Positions 44,965-54,513 of a stretch of 64,000 nucleotides of DNA are shown piece by piece. How positions within the stretch are numbered: position 1 is the first letter of the stretch; every line of letters begins with the position of its first letter. The stretch spans positions 310,001-374,000 of the forward strand of contig NZ_JAGSPM010000004.1 of assembly GCF_018139645.1 (NCBI RefSeq), written 5' to 3'. Both the position numbers and the translations under genes were made by a program. This DNA comes from Affinundibacterium baiyunense. Lineage in GTDB: Bacteria; Pseudomonadota; Gammaproteobacteria; Burkholderiales; Burkholderiaceae_D. The notes below the pieces were generated by a model. That model ran no database searches, was not told the DNA's origin, and saw only the letters and a program-made list of their open reading frames with translations.

Positions 44965-45348
44965 TTACAGGCCTTGATAGGCAAGCTTAATGTAATGCAT
45001 TACATGTTTGTTTTTAATATCAGCAAGTGTCGTCAACTTGATATGTCGACGAAACTTGCCTTTACCTTCCAATACACCAAACTGATCGGGTAAACCTGCG
45101 CCTTCACCAAACTCCAATGACACATGATTCGCATACGCAAAGATCCCGCAAAACGCCTGCTCGACTGCGAACAAAATACCGCCGTATTTAATTTCTTCTT
45201 GAACTGTTTCATCGGTCGAATTACTTGCGCTGAGAATCTGTTGACGTAATGCTTGTACCAGCTCATAGCAAACTGCATTTGTCAGGCGCAAATCCTGCAA
45301 AAACTGTTCAACACGATTTTCCATGTCGTTACGATCTTGCGTTGTCAT
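44965..45348 (-). CDS. DUF1801 domain protein
   Basis: A 127-residue soluble protein with the DUF1801 fold (YdhG-like): EEIKYGGILFAVEQAFCGIFAYANHVSLEFGEGAGLPD, followed by GKGKFRRHIKL and a closing helix. The family is structurally known but its function is not. The ATG overlaps the stop of the upstream membrane protein gene by 4 bases, which indicates translational coupling, and the ATP-grasp-like gene follows 20 bases later. Confidence 0.85.
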   Translation of the reverse strand: MTTQDRNDMENRVEQFLQDLRLTNAVCYELVQALRQQILSASNSTDETVQEEIKYGGILFAVEQAFCGIFAYANHVSLEFGEGAGLPDQFGVLEGKGKFRRHIKLTTLADIKNKHVMHYIKLAYQGL

Positions 45349-45815
45349 AAATCACTCCAAACTTGGCGTAAGCCTATAGCATGAACTGCAGCCAGCAACA
45401 AACAAATCGCAGAGCTGGTCCACCAAAAAAGATCACTATTCCCAACAAAATAAGGTTTTAACCAAGGAAATGCCAAGCCACGTGCAAGTAATACGATGAT
45501 CAAACCGAGTAAAACCAAACGCCGCAATGGTAGTGCCATGATCAAACCAGCTGCGGATAAAGCATAGGCGGAACAAAGCAAGAGCGCAATACCAACTATC
45601 GCCGCCATCAACAAGGGTTGTGTGTGACCACGACTCAGCATCGCAACAACTGCCTCACCGGCGCCAAGCAAACGAAACAAAGGCACACCCCAAATAAGAC
45701 AAGCAAAGTGTAACAGCGCGGCGACAAACGTCATCGCCGCGGCAATACTTAGATAAAGATTGTAGGTCATTTGCATAGTCTTATTTGCGTAGTCTTGTTG
45801 GGTGACTAAATTCAC
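45345..45815 (-). CDS. Hypothetical four-helix membrane protein
   Basis: A 156-residue inner-membrane protein with four hydrophobic segments (about 19-42, 62-82, 85-112 and 128-150) and little polar sequence between them. I do not recognise a named family; small four-helix proteins of this sort are often labelled DUF-type hypothetical. The start is probably the GTG at 45815, with GGAT 9-12 bases upstream; ATG codons at 45776 and 45770 would remove 13-15 residues and lack a ribosome site. The stop overlaps the DUF1801 start (ATGA). Confidence 0.68.
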   Translation of the reverse strand: MNLVTQQDYANKTMQMTYNLYLSIAAAMTFVAALLHFACLIWGVPLFRLLGAGEAVVAMLSRGHTQPLLMAAIVGIALLLCSAYALSAAGLIMALPLRRLVLLGLIIVLLARGLAFPWLKPYFVGNSDLFWWTSSAICLLLAAVHAIGLRQVWSDL

Positions 45816-45855
45816 TGAAATTCATCCACAGCGCGATTCTTGATTTACCGAAAAA

Positions 45856-46284
45856 TTACTTCTTCCCTTCACGCAATTTTCCCATTGCTTGCATCATTTC
45901 TTTTTGTATCGCCGGCATAATCTCGCCCATATAAACGCCAAATTTTTTCATCGCACTGGCACCTTCTTTTGATTCATAAAAGCTTGCGATCGCGTTTAAT
46001 TCATCGGCCGTAAACACCTTGACCATTTTCTCTTTTGAGATCGATTCGAGAAATTCAATACGTACAATACTGCGAATATCCTTTAAAAATTTCTCTCTTT
46101 GGTCTGCTGGCATCTGCTGCGCAAGCGATGTATAAGCATCCTCTAACATAGCCGACATCGGAACACTTTTCAGATAGCGATCTGCGGCTTTCGCGCGTAA
46201 CTCTGGACTATCTTGCGCAACCGCCGCCGAGGAAAAACTCGCGCACGAGAAAAATAAAGCAACAATTAAACAGTTGAATTTCAT
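45856..46284 (-). CDS. DUF2059 periplasmic protein
   Basis: A 142-residue protein with an N-terminal signal peptide ending near AAVAQ at residue 24. The mature part matches DUF2059: a first helix pair, VRIEFLESISKEKMVKVFTADELNAIASFYESKEGASAMKKFG (about 78-120), and a final Met/Lys-rich helix. The family is common in Burkholderiales and has no known function; periplasmic location is inferred from the signal. A 137-base gap lies upstream. Confidence 0.83.
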   Translation of the reverse strand: MKFNCLIVALFFSCASFSSAAVAQDSPELRAKAADRYLKSVPMSAMLEDAYTSLAQQMPADQREKFLKDIRSIVRIEFLESISKEKMVKVFTADELNAIASFYESKEGASAMKKFGVYMGEIMPAIQKEMMQAMGKLREGKK

Positions 46285-46420
46285 TTTTTATCTCACCAAT
46301 TAAATTAAAAATACTATTCTACCGATATTCAATTAAATAAAAAGTAAATTAACTGACAAGCAAAACTTATATTTCTTCAACTTAATTTGGCTTCACTGCA
46401 CTCGGTACAATTCAAGACGT

Positions 46421-46777
46421 TTATTCCGCATCGATTGCTTTAAACGCTCTTAACCAAGCACCCGAAAAGACGAAACGTGGAAAATTAATCCACTGCTCTA
46501 TCAATAATCTAGCAATCGCATTGAACTTGCTAGTAAAAGGAACTGGCGGCAAGGCTTCTATTGCATGACCACGTCCTTGCAAGATAAGCGAAAGCAGCAT
46601 CAGGCCGATACCGACTAGCGCAGCAACTAATGAAGTCGCAATCAGACTAACGACTAGGCTTAAGTTTCCTAGCCAAAATAGCGGCACGGCCACAATATGA
46701 ATCATCAAATTCTTGCGTGATCGATGATAGGAAGAATAGCTGTCCCATTGCCAGCGAATCAGTTCATGCAATTGCAT
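46421..46777 (-). CDS. Mpo1/DUF962-like membrane protein
   Basis: A 118-residue protein with two hydrophobic segments (about 24-46 and 49-66). The pattern YHRSRKNLMIHIVAVPLFW near the start and QGRGHAIEALPPVPF near 67 resembles the Mpo1/DUF962 family, whose yeast member is an Fe(II) dioxygenase acting in fatty-acid alpha-oxidation. The His of the first and second segments could be metal ligands. Proteobacterial members are uncharacterised. GAGGC(A) lies upstream of the ATG. It stands alone on the minus strand. Confidence 0.6.
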   Translation of the reverse strand: MQLHELIRWQWDSYSSYHRSRKNLMIHIVAVPLFWLGNLSLVVSLIATSLVAALVGIGLMLLSLILQGRGHAIEALPPVPFTSKFNAIARLLIEQWINFPRFVFSGAWLRAFKAIDAE

Positions 46778-46869
46778 AGTTTTGCCTCCTTATTAGTTGA
46801 TTATTGGTTGGTTTTGTGGTGCGGGTAAATCAAATAAGTACCCATTTTACGATTAACATCGATCTGCAA

Positions 46870-47613
46870 TTATTCTGGATCGGCGTCGAGCAATTGTTGC
46901 AAACGACGTTCGTAGAAATTCAGGAAATCTTTGGTTAGTGCGTAATGTTCAGTATCCTCATACTTTACTTCTTCTATTCCGTTACCGCTAAACTGAAAAA
47001 TTTTTGCATTCGGATAGGCTAGAAGAATCGGTGAATGCGTTGCAATAATCAATTGCGAATCATTTTGCACTAGCTGATGAATTGCCGACAATGCAGCGAG
47101 TTGACGATTGGGCGATAATGCCGCCTCTGGTTCGTCTAAGAGATACAGGCCTTTACCGCGTAGCTTTGTCAACAAAAGTGCCATGAACGCTTCGCCATGT
47201 GAACGTGCATGCAGTGATTTGCCACCGTAACTATCGAGGTAGCCCATCTTATCCATATAAGTGGCGACATTAAAGAAACTTTCAGCGCGTAAAAAATAGC
47301 CATCGGCTGGTCGCTTAAAACTTTGCGCCAATAGCAAAACAGAATGCAGCGGAGAAATCGTATCAGCAGTTTGAAAACGCACGCTTTTAGTACCGCCTTC
47401 AGCACTAAAACCTAGGGCGATCGCGATGGCTTCTAAAACGGTCGATTTTCCCGAACCATTTTCGCCTACAAAGAAAGTAACATCGGGATGAAACTGCAAG
47501 TTGTTGATTGCTTGCACTGCCGGCAAATAATATGGGAACTGGTCTTGATCAAACTCCGCGTCGGCGCGTATTGACACTTGTCGCAAATAGGGTTTCGCTT
47601 GCAGACTACTCAT
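46870..47613 (-). CDS. AAA/ABC-type ATPase (SMC-like, ATP-binding)
   Basis: A 247-residue soluble ATPase. The Walker A is GENGSGKST near residue 51, the signature-like ARSHGEAFMALLL near 136, the Walker B LYLLDEPEAALSP near 157 and a switch His in IATHSPILL. This is the family of small stand-alone ATPases with RecF/SMC-type heads (AAA_21-like), not an ABC transporter, since there is no permease gene and the spacing is short. Similar single-gene proteins are common and of unknown function; related heads occur in Old-family defence systems, but no nuclease partner is seen. Confidence 0.8.
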   Translation of the reverse strand: MSSLQAKPYLRQVSIRADAEFDQDQFPYYLPAVQAINNLQFHPDVTFFVGENGSGKSTVLEAIAIALGFSAEGGTKSVRFQTADTISPLHSVLLLAQSFKRPADGYFLRAESFFNVATYMDKMGYLDSYGGKSLHARSHGEAFMALLLTKLRGKGLYLLDEPEAALSPNRQLAALSAIHQLVQNDSQLIIATHSPILLAYPNAKIFQFSGNGIEEVKYEDTEHYALTKDFLNFYERRLQQLLDADPE

Positions 47614-47740
47614 AACAGGTGCGCCTCAAATTAGGAAAGCAAGCACCTTAATGGAATACGTAAGAAAAAACAAATCGAATTTTAATATCGCTATCTAGGC
47701 AAGCTTTACATTGCAGATGAACGCAACAGATCAAAAAAAA

Positions 47741-48739
47741 TCATCTGACGGTTTCACCAGCAATCAATATAGGTTGCCATAACACTTGTAGTTCTGACGG
47801 TGGCGTGCCGTTCTGCAAAGATAGCAGCATCTCTACCATTTTCTTACCTGCCAAATCGGGATTCGGTTGTTCTATCGTCGTTACATTGTAACCAGCCAAA
47901 GAATCTTCCATCTTGCCCCACACGATGATCGACATTTGCTTGCCGATGGTAACACCCGCATCGAGCAAAGCGCGCATCGCACCGACGCCAGCCATATGGT
48001 TATCGACAATGACGGCACTTGGCGGCGTCGCACTAGCAAGTAACTGTTGCATGGCAGCGTAACCACCACGCCGGTCATTTGAATTATCTTTGAGGTATTC
48101 TGGATTCGGCTGCAAGCCTGCATCGCGCATCACGTTCTGAAAACTATCAAATCGCTGGCGCGCAAAATTCATTTCTAATGGCGCACTCATCAAAGCAATC
48201 CGTTGATGACCATACGCGAGTAAATGTTCGACCGCCACCCGCATACCGCTCTCGTTGTCGTAATCGAACCATGCGTGTGGCTCATTGACACTAGTCCGAC
48301 CATGGGCGACAAATGGCAAACCATGTTGGGCGAGATACGCGACGCGTTCATCATACAATCGAGTACGCCCCACAATCAAACCATCAACTCGGCGCTCTTT
48401 CACCATATGCTCGTAAGCACGTAATTCATTCTCTGGCGAGACTGGCGCCATGATTAAATCCATCTGGCGATATTCCAATGCCTCAACCATACCACCGACA
48501 ATTTGCATGAACATGGGATCAGCCAAATCATTCGCGATCAGCGCATGAATAATACCGATCACGTTGGTACGACCTGATGCCAAGCTGCGCGCCATCGGAT
48601 TGGGACGATAACCAAATTGTTCAGCGGCCTCTAAAACACGTTGACGAGTACGCGCACTGACTTCTGGATAGCCGTTCAATGCACGACTAACCGTGGTTTC
48701 AGAGATGCCGAGATTTTGTGCCAAGCTTTTCAGATTCAT
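47741..48739 (-). CDS. LacI-family transcriptional regulator (maltodextrin type)
   Basis: A 332-residue repressor. The helix-turn-helix (MNLKSLAQNLGISETTVSRALNG) and hinge (RPNPMARSLASGRT) are typical of LacI/GalR proteins, with a periplasmic-binding-protein-like sugar domain after them (VIGIIHALIANDL, GMRVAVEHLLAYGHQRIAL). It lies downstream of the alpha-glucosidase, amylase and MFS genes, so the effector is probably maltose or a maltodextrin. The paired palindromes at 19.1 and 60.7 kb are the likely targets. No such palindrome is found directly upstream of this gene, so autoregulation by that site is not indicated. Confidence 0.88.
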   Translation of the reverse strand: MNLKSLAQNLGISETTVSRALNGYPEVSARTRQRVLEAAEQFGYRPNPMARSLASGRTNVIGIIHALIANDLADPMFMQIVGGMVEALEYRQMDLIMAPVSPENELRAYEHMVKERRVDGLIVGRTRLYDERVAYLAQHGLPFVAHGRTSVNEPHAWFDYDNESGMRVAVEHLLAYGHQRIALMSAPLEMNFARQRFDSFQNVMRDAGLQPNPEYLKDNSNDRRGGYAAMQQLLASATPPSAVIVDNHMAGVGAMRALLDAGVTIGKQMSIIVWGKMEDSLAGYNVTTIEQPNPDLAGKKMVEMLLSLQNGTPPSELQVLWQPILIAGETVR

Positions 48740-48872
48740 GGTGCCAAATTCAGTATTGATGACGACAGGCGACTTACAGAAAAGCGAAGTTTAATAGCAT
48801 GCAGCATGCAGGACAAGGTATTTTGTCCGCGTCTTTGCAGATCATTAACTTCGCCAAATCAGAACATCTTAA

Positions 48873-51338
48873 TTACCAATTCACACGAATTAAATTTGTT
48901 GATTTCGCATTTGCACGGACTTGGGCTGCAAGCAACTTTGACTCTGGGTTCCAGCTAAATACAGCTTTCTTACCGTTCACAATCACATGATTTGGCGCTT
49001 GCTCCACATTATGCAAAAACAAGGAAACCTGTTTGCTCACAGCTTTCATTTTCTTTCCATTGTGCTGCTGCATCTGAATTTGCAACGAAGATTTCCCATT
49101 GCTTTGAGTCTGCAATGCACTTGTAAAATGATGAAGACGATAACGACCTTGTTGATAGGACCGCGCTGTGACTCCATCATCTTCATACATGCTTCCCTGC
49201 GCACTGGTCACTGCTGCGTCATGATAGTAATGCAGCTCTAACGCGCTCTCATCATAAAACTGCGTACTTTGCATAGGCTTAGCCATAGGAATGAAAGCAC
49301 CAGCGCGCACAAATACCGGAATATGTTCTTGCTGCACTTTTACCGTATGCTGCGTACCACCTTTGTAAACCTGACCGCCATAAAAATCGATCCAAATTCC
49401 TTGTGGGAACATCACGTCGGCCTGTTGTTGCCCTGCTTGCATAATTGGTTGCACTAAAAAATCACTCCCCCATAAATACGAAGCGGAATGAGCACGCAAT
49501 TGCTCTTTATGTGGCTCAGCAAAAAATAATGGTCGCATCAAAGGCAAACCCAATTGCTGATTTTCGAACGCGAGGGTGTAATTGTAAGGTAGCAAACGGT
49601 AGCGTAATTCAATCGCAGCTTTTGCTAACTGCTTAGCCTTAGCGGCGCGAAAGATCGGTTCTGAAGCAACTTCTTCTTGTGCATGTGGGCGGAAGATAGG
49701 CTGAAACACACCGTACTGTAACCAGCGCGCATACAACTCATCGTCTAAATTTGCGCCAGCAAATCCACCTAAATCCGAGTGCATGTATGCCAAGCCTTGC
49801 ATACCCATTTGCAATGCGATTTCTGGCTGCGAGCGTAGACCTCCCCAAGTACGATTCACATCACCAGACCAAGGAATCAAGCCAAAGCGTTGCGAACCAG
49901 AATAACCAGCGCGCATCAAAATAAAAGGACGTTGTGTAGGAAAATCTTTCTGATATCCCTGTGCGATTAACTTCGCCCATTCATGTCCATAGATATTGTG
50001 TACTTGATCTGCACCGAGTTGACCGTTCGCATGACGTAACTCGCTAGGATGCACTTCTGGCTCACCAAGATCACCCCAAACACCAGCAACACCTTGCTGC
50101 GCTAAACCTTTGTAGATATGCCAAAACCAGTCACGCGCTTTTGGTTGGAATAAATCAATCAATCCCGTATTACCAAAATAGAAGTCATAGGTAAAAGGCT
50201 TACCTGCGTGATCTGTCGCCAGAATTTTTTCTTGTACTGCCTCTTGCCAACGATTTGAGGTGGTCAAAATAAATGGCTCAGTGATGAGTACGGTTTTCAC
50301 ACCTTGCTGATTAAAATCCGCAATCATACTTTTCGGATTTTTAAAATTGTCTTGGTCGAAGGCGAGATTACCCATCGTCCCTTTCACTTCTTTACCAAAC
50401 CAGTACAAATCAAAAATAATCGCATCGACAGGAATTTGCTCTGCACGATATTGGGCAATGACTTGACGCGCCTCGGCTTCTGAATGATAACCAAATCGAC
50501 TGGCAAAATTACCGAACGCCCAGCGCGGTGGCAGTGGTTGGCGACCAGTGAGTTGGGTGTAATTAGCAATCAATTTCGCCCATGATGCGCCTGCAATAAT
50601 TTGATAGGTTTTTCGTCCGCCTATGGTTTCATAGCTGAGTGAATTATCCTTATTGCTATCGAGATCAAGTGTGCCGATAGCGGCATTATCAAAATGGATG
50701 CCATACATCTTAGATGAATATACCAACGGTATCGCAAAGTTCATTTGACTCGATTGTTCTTCGTAGCCGTAATGCGCTTTATTGTAAAGCGGTAGTCGAT
50801 GTCCGCGGCGATTCATACCTAGCGCCCGCGCCCCTGCTCCATACAAAGCTTCATTGGCATCTAAATGAAAACTTAAGCGCTCTTTATTCTTCTCAACGCT
50901 GGCTATCTTTTCATAACCCATTTTTTCCGAGGTTAATAGTTTACCTTGATAAAAATAGCTGATCTGAAATGGTGCTTTCTTTATGCGAACAGAAATACCA
51001 GTGCTTGCATAATCAATCTGCTGTGCGGTTTCTTGAAACTGCATTTTGACCACTTGCGGCTTCGCCACCACCGCATGCGATTGCTGATCAAATGCAGAAA
51101 TCACCTCACCTTTAGGGATAAACTGAATCTCAACAACTTCTGTCGAATAAGGGCGGATTTGATATTCACCATCGTTCGTCACGATGACTAAATGTGCTGG
51201 GCTTTGCTTTACTTGCAGCACTTGGCGTTGCGGATTTTGCGCATAAGCAGAGCTACTTAAAACAAACGTATTAAAAGCAAACAGAATCGCTGCGGAGATG
51301 ATACTCACAGGCCGAAAGTGGTGTGAAGTTTGTTTCAT
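48873..51338 (-). CDS. GH31 alpha-glucosidase, exported
   Basis: An 821-residue glycoside hydrolase. A signal peptide (hydrophobic about 13-33, ending near AYAQ) sends it to the periplasm. The catalytic nucleophile lies in GVWGDLGEPEVHP, and VDAIIFDLYWFGKEVKG precedes it in the barrel; RPFILMRAGYSGSQRFGLIPWSGDV is the typical conserved region, and a C-terminal beta-domain follows. The family includes alpha-glucosidase and alpha-xylosidase; the amylase context favours alpha-glucosidase. Its ATG overlaps the stop of the amylase gene by 4 bases (ATGA), so translation is coupled. Confidence 0.88.
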   Translation of the reverse strand: MKQTSHHFRPVSIISAAILFAFNTFVLSSSAYAQNPQRQVLQVKQSPAHLVIVTNDGEYQIRPYSTEVVEIQFIPKGEVISAFDQQSHAVVAKPQVVKMQFQETAQQIDYASTGISVRIKKAPFQISYFYQGKLLTSEKMGYEKIASVEKNKERLSFHLDANEALYGAGARALGMNRRGHRLPLYNKAHYGYEEQSSQMNFAIPLVYSSKMYGIHFDNAAIGTLDLDSNKDNSLSYETIGGRKTYQIIAGASWAKLIANYTQLTGRQPLPPRWAFGNFASRFGYHSEAEARQVIAQYRAEQIPVDAIIFDLYWFGKEVKGTMGNLAFDQDNFKNPKSMIADFNQQGVKTVLITEPFILTTSNRWQEAVQEKILATDHAGKPFTYDFYFGNTGLIDLFQPKARDWFWHIYKGLAQQGVAGVWGDLGEPEVHPSELRHANGQLGADQVHNIYGHEWAKLIAQGYQKDFPTQRPFILMRAGYSGSQRFGLIPWSGDVNRTWGGLRSQPEIALQMGMQGLAYMHSDLGGFAGANLDDELYARWLQYGVFQPIFRPHAQEEVASEPIFRAAKAKQLAKAAIELRYRLLPYNYTLAFENQQLGLPLMRPLFFAEPHKEQLRAHSASYLWGSDFLVQPIMQAGQQQADVMFPQGIWIDFYGGQVYKGGTQHTVKVQQEHIPVFVRAGAFIPMAKPMQSTQFYDESALELHYYHDAAVTSAQGSMYEDDGVTARSYQQGRYRLHHFTSALQTQSNGKSSLQIQMQQHNGKKMKAVSKQVSLFLHNVEQAPNHVIVNGKKAVFSWNPESKLLAAQVRANAKSTNLIRVNW

Positions 51339-53053
51339 GGTTTACCCAAAAGAATCATTGAATGTTGACCTGCAATTTGGACTTTGCCAGATTGAACGAT
51401 AACACTTTGGCCAGAGTAGTAATCGTGCAAACGCTCACCATCCCGGAACGCCGCGCTGACATCTATCGTATGCGTTTTGGCTCTAGGCAAATCGAGCGCA
51501 ACGATGACCTGATCACTCACACCATCTTTTTGATAACTACGTTGAAAAACATACGGCTTCGCAGAAATTTGCTGATGTACGCCAGCGCCGACCGCAATAT
51601 GCGCGGCACGGAATTGCCCTAATTTTTGCCAATGCTGGAGCAAGTCGCGGTAGGTGGGAGTAGCTTGATAGGTGAATGGCATTTGCGTCGATGTTAACGG
51701 CAAAGGAACATCTTTTTGCAGTACCGACCAATCCATCATCGATCGCAATTTCGCATCACCTTGCGCTTCGGCGATGTTTAATAATCGCGCGATCTCATCG
51801 CCGTAATAAATCTGCACAGAACCCGGCGTCAGCATCAATTTAGTTGCTGATTCAAATGGGCGTTGGCGTGCAGGATCAAACGGACTGCCATCATCATGCG
51901 AGCTAATGTAATTTAATACCGAATAGCCTTTTAAATCCTGTTGCAAGTAGTTGGTATAGCGACTAAATAGCGTTTCGTAATCTTGCTGTGCATCCGATTT
52001 GAAACCAAAATTAATCATGCTATCAAAGCCATTCGCATAATAATTGACACGACTACCGCCATCCATACGGAACTGCAAACCATCGCTGATCGGATAGTTG
52101 TATGCCTCGGCAGTCATGAAAAATGGCGCATCGCTGAGCTTCTTTTGGGGATGTGCGCGCTTCCACTCCTCAAAAGCGATATGCGCTTCTTGCTTCAATT
52201 CTTTCCAAACGCTGGCTTCTACATGCTTAACAGTATCAACACGGAATCCATCAATGCCATATTTGCGTATCCAATCGGTGTGCCATTTCATCAGATAATA
52301 ACGCGGTGCGCGTGGGAAACCGGTGCGCGCAAAATACGCATCTAACTCTTTTACTTCGCGTTCATAACGTCCCTCTTGCTTCCACTTTTGTACTAGCTGC
52401 GGAGGCAAATCGACTGGCGTATCGCTCTCGGTCAAGATGTCCGGTAAGTTTTTTACCAGAGTACATTTGATTGCACCATCTGCCGTTTTATAGTCGCAGG
52501 TTGGCTCTGTACGCACCCAATCTGTAGGCCACACCGTGTCGGTTGCAGTCACTGGTCCGATATGATTCATCACCACATCAAGCAAAATGCGTATGCCATG
52601 CTGATGTGCGACTTCGACCAGTTGTTTAAAATCTTTCTCACTGCCTAAATTCGCGTCTACCTTGGTAAAGTCTTTGGTCCAATAACCATGAAAGCCATAC
52701 GACTTGCCCGTGCCTTCATCAGTTCCTTCATGAATTTGCTCGACTGGCGGCGTGATCCATAAAGCATTCACGCCCAAGCGGCTGAAGTAGCCATCCTGAA
52801 TTTTTGCAATCACACCTTGCAGATCACCGCCCATAAAACCACGCAAGGGCGCGGCATCGGCTTGTCGTTCGTACGCCAAATCATTTGTCTTATCTGCGTT
52901 ATGAAAACGATCTGTAAGCAAAAAATAGACGGTGGCGTTTTCCCATAAGAAGGGATGTTTGCTTGCTCGCTTACTTTCAGCCGCGCTCGCATGTTGAGTC
53001 AGGCTCAGGCTCAGGCTCAATAGCGACAAACAAATTAGGGTCTTATGAAACAT
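51335..53053 (-). CDS. GH13 alpha-amylase, exported
   Basis: About 572 residues with a signal peptide (FHKTLICLSLLSLSLSLTQHASAAES), so periplasmic or secreted. Amylase regions: LTDRFHNADKTND near 48, LLDVVMNHIGP near 165, GFRVDTVKHV (nucleophile), FMTAEAYNY (acid/base) and NYISSHDDGSPF. Two long loops (about 185-235) carry CDYK and CTLV cysteines. The frame extends upstream to 53158, but AGGATTTTTT before the ATG at 53053 and the signal peptide decide the start. It starts 36 bases after the MFS stop. It produces short maltodextrins for the GH31 enzyme. Confidence 0.88.
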   Translation of the reverse strand: MFHKTLICLSLLSLSLSLTQHASAAESKRASKHPFLWENATVYFLLTDRFHNADKTNDLAYERQADAAPLRGFMGGDLQGVIAKIQDGYFSRLGVNALWITPPVEQIHEGTDEGTGKSYGFHGYWTKDFTKVDANLGSEKDFKQLVEVAHQHGIRILLDVVMNHIGPVTATDTVWPTDWVRTEPTCDYKTADGAIKCTLVKNLPDILTESDTPVDLPPQLVQKWKQEGRYEREVKELDAYFARTGFPRAPRYYLMKWHTDWIRKYGIDGFRVDTVKHVEASVWKELKQEAHIAFEEWKRAHPQKKLSDAPFFMTAEAYNYPISDGLQFRMDGGSRVNYYANGFDSMINFGFKSDAQQDYETLFSRYTNYLQQDLKGYSVLNYISSHDDGSPFDPARQRPFESATKLMLTPGSVQIYYGDEIARLLNIAEAQGDAKLRSMMDWSVLQKDVPLPLTSTQMPFTYQATPTYRDLLQHWQKLGQFRAAHIAVGAGVHQQISAKPYVFQRSYQKDGVSDQVIVALDLPRAKTHTIDVSAAFRDGERLHDYYSGQSVIVQSGKVQIAGQHSMILLGKP

Positions 53054-53088
53054 AAAAAATCCTATCTTAGAGAAAATACCCAAGCGAT

Positions 53089-54417
53089 CTATTTTGCAAT
53101 TGCCTTCTCGGCCTCGTCCTGTACAAACAAAGTCAATACGCCGGCCAGCACCATACATGCACCACCCAACATCAAAATCTTGACGGATTGATTGGCAAAA
53201 AAGTGCTTCAAGATCGCCCCTAAGACAACGCCAGCAACAATCTGCGGAATCACTACAAAGAAGTTAAACAAACCCATGTAATAACCCATTTTATTTGCGG
53301 GCAAAGCGCCCGCCAAAATGGCATAAGGCATGGTCAATACACTCGCCCAAGCAATACCCACGCCAACCATCGGCAGCAATAACATCTCTTTGGAGGTGAT
53401 CGCAAAAATACTAATCAAACTAAATCCACCAATCGCTAAACACAACAAATGTACGAATTTGCGGCTGGTGACTTTGGCCAACATCGGCAACAAAAACGCG
53501 GCAATTGCAGAGACGCCGCCATACATGGCAAACATGATGCCAACCCAATTACCCGCCTCTTGATAAGCACTCGATTGTGCGTCACTCGATTGAAAAACAC
53601 CAGAAGCGATCGAAGGTGTGGTGTAGACCCACATCGCAAACAGGGCAACCCAAGTAAAGAACTGCACGATAGCCAGTTGCACCATGGTCTTTGGCATCTT
53701 GAAGAAGCCACCTAAGATTTCTTTCACCGCATTGCCCAAGCCCTGATTCGCCGCACGCTCAGCCAAGAATGCATTCATATCGGCGGGTGCATCTTCTTTA
53801 CTCAACAAAACTGTCCACATGACCGCCAAGAAATACACGCTGCCGCCTACGTAGAAAGAATAGCGTACGGTATCGGGAATCGCGCCATTAACAGGAACAT
53901 TGCTGACGCCAAGATAGTCAGTAAAAATCGTTGGCAATAAGGAGGCGATCACGCCACCACAACCGATAAAAAAAGTTTGCATCGCAAAGCCACCGGTTTG
54001 CTGACTCGCATCTAGTTTGTCGCCAACAAATGCACGGAACGGTTCCATCGATACATTGATTGACGCATCCATCAACCACAGCACAAATACGGCCATCCAC
54101 AAGACACTGGAATTTGGCATCAGAAACATCGCGATCGATGCCAATACCGAACCAATAAAAAAGAAAGGACGACGACGTCCCCATTTTGGATGCCAAGTGT
54201 TATCGCTTAAATAGCCAATGATAGGTTGCACCAACAAACCAGTAATCGGTGCCGCTAGCCAAAGAATAGACAAGCTATCGATATCAGCACCCAAGGTAGC
54301 AAAGATACGGCTGGTGTTGGTATTTTGTAGCGCAAAGCCAAATTGAATACCGAAAAAGCCAAAGCTCATGTGCCAAATCTGCCAAAACGACAGTTTAGGT
54401 TTTGCTAGTTGATGCAT
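53089..54417 (-). CDS. MFS sugar transporter (maltose/sucrose type)
   Basis: A 442-residue inner-membrane carrier with 12 hydrophobic helices. The family marks are MSFGFFGIQFGFALQNTNTSRIFATLG at the start, PIIGYLSDNTWHPKWGRRRPFF between helices 2 and 3, and SMEPFRAFVGDKL after helix 4. This is the bacterial relative of SLC45/plant sucrose carriers, found in maltodextrin loci of Caulobacter and Xanthomonas, where it takes up maltose by proton symport. It lies upstream of the amylase and GH31 genes in the same direction. A 96-base gap with three tandem 13-base repeats precedes it. Confidence 0.88.
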   Translation of the reverse strand: MHQLAKPKLSFWQIWHMSFGFFGIQFGFALQNTNTSRIFATLGADIDSLSILWLAAPITGLLVQPIIGYLSDNTWHPKWGRRRPFFFIGSVLASIAMFLMPNSSVLWMAVFVLWLMDASINVSMEPFRAFVGDKLDASQQTGGFAMQTFFIGCGGVIASLLPTIFTDYLGVSNVPVNGAIPDTVRYSFYVGGSVYFLAVMWTVLLSKEDAPADMNAFLAERAANQGLGNAVKEILGGFFKMPKTMVQLAIVQFFTWVALFAMWVYTTPSIASGVFQSSDAQSSAYQEAGNWVGIMFAMYGGVSAIAAFLLPMLAKVTSRKFVHLLCLAIGGFSLISIFAITSKEMLLLPMVGVGIAWASVLTMPYAILAGALPANKMGYYMGLFNFFVVIPQIVAGVVLGAILKHFFANQSVKILMLGGACMVLAGVLTLFVQDEAEKAIAK

Positions 54418-54458
54418 AAGTGTCCCCTCAAAAATTCGGTAGTTTGTTTATTCTTTAT

Positions 54459-54496
54459 GTGTATTGCTTAGGTGTATTGCTTATGTGCATTGCCTA
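54459..54496. repeat. Three tandem 13-base repeats upstream of the MFS gene
   Basis: GTGTATTGCTTA occurs at 54459-54470 and 54472-54483, followed by GTGCATTGCCTA at 54485-54496, a 13-base period close to one helical turn. It lies about 40 bases before the MFS start, between it and the antiporter stop, and could be a direct-repeat binding site. Confidence 0.7.
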
Positions 54497-54513
54497 ATAC
54501 CTTGCAAAGCGTG

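Noticed and set aside
48780-48830. Repeat GCATGCAGCATGCA upstream of the LacI-type gene as an operator
   Set aside because: It does not match the TTCAAAGCGCTTTGAA class and is too short to separate from chance.
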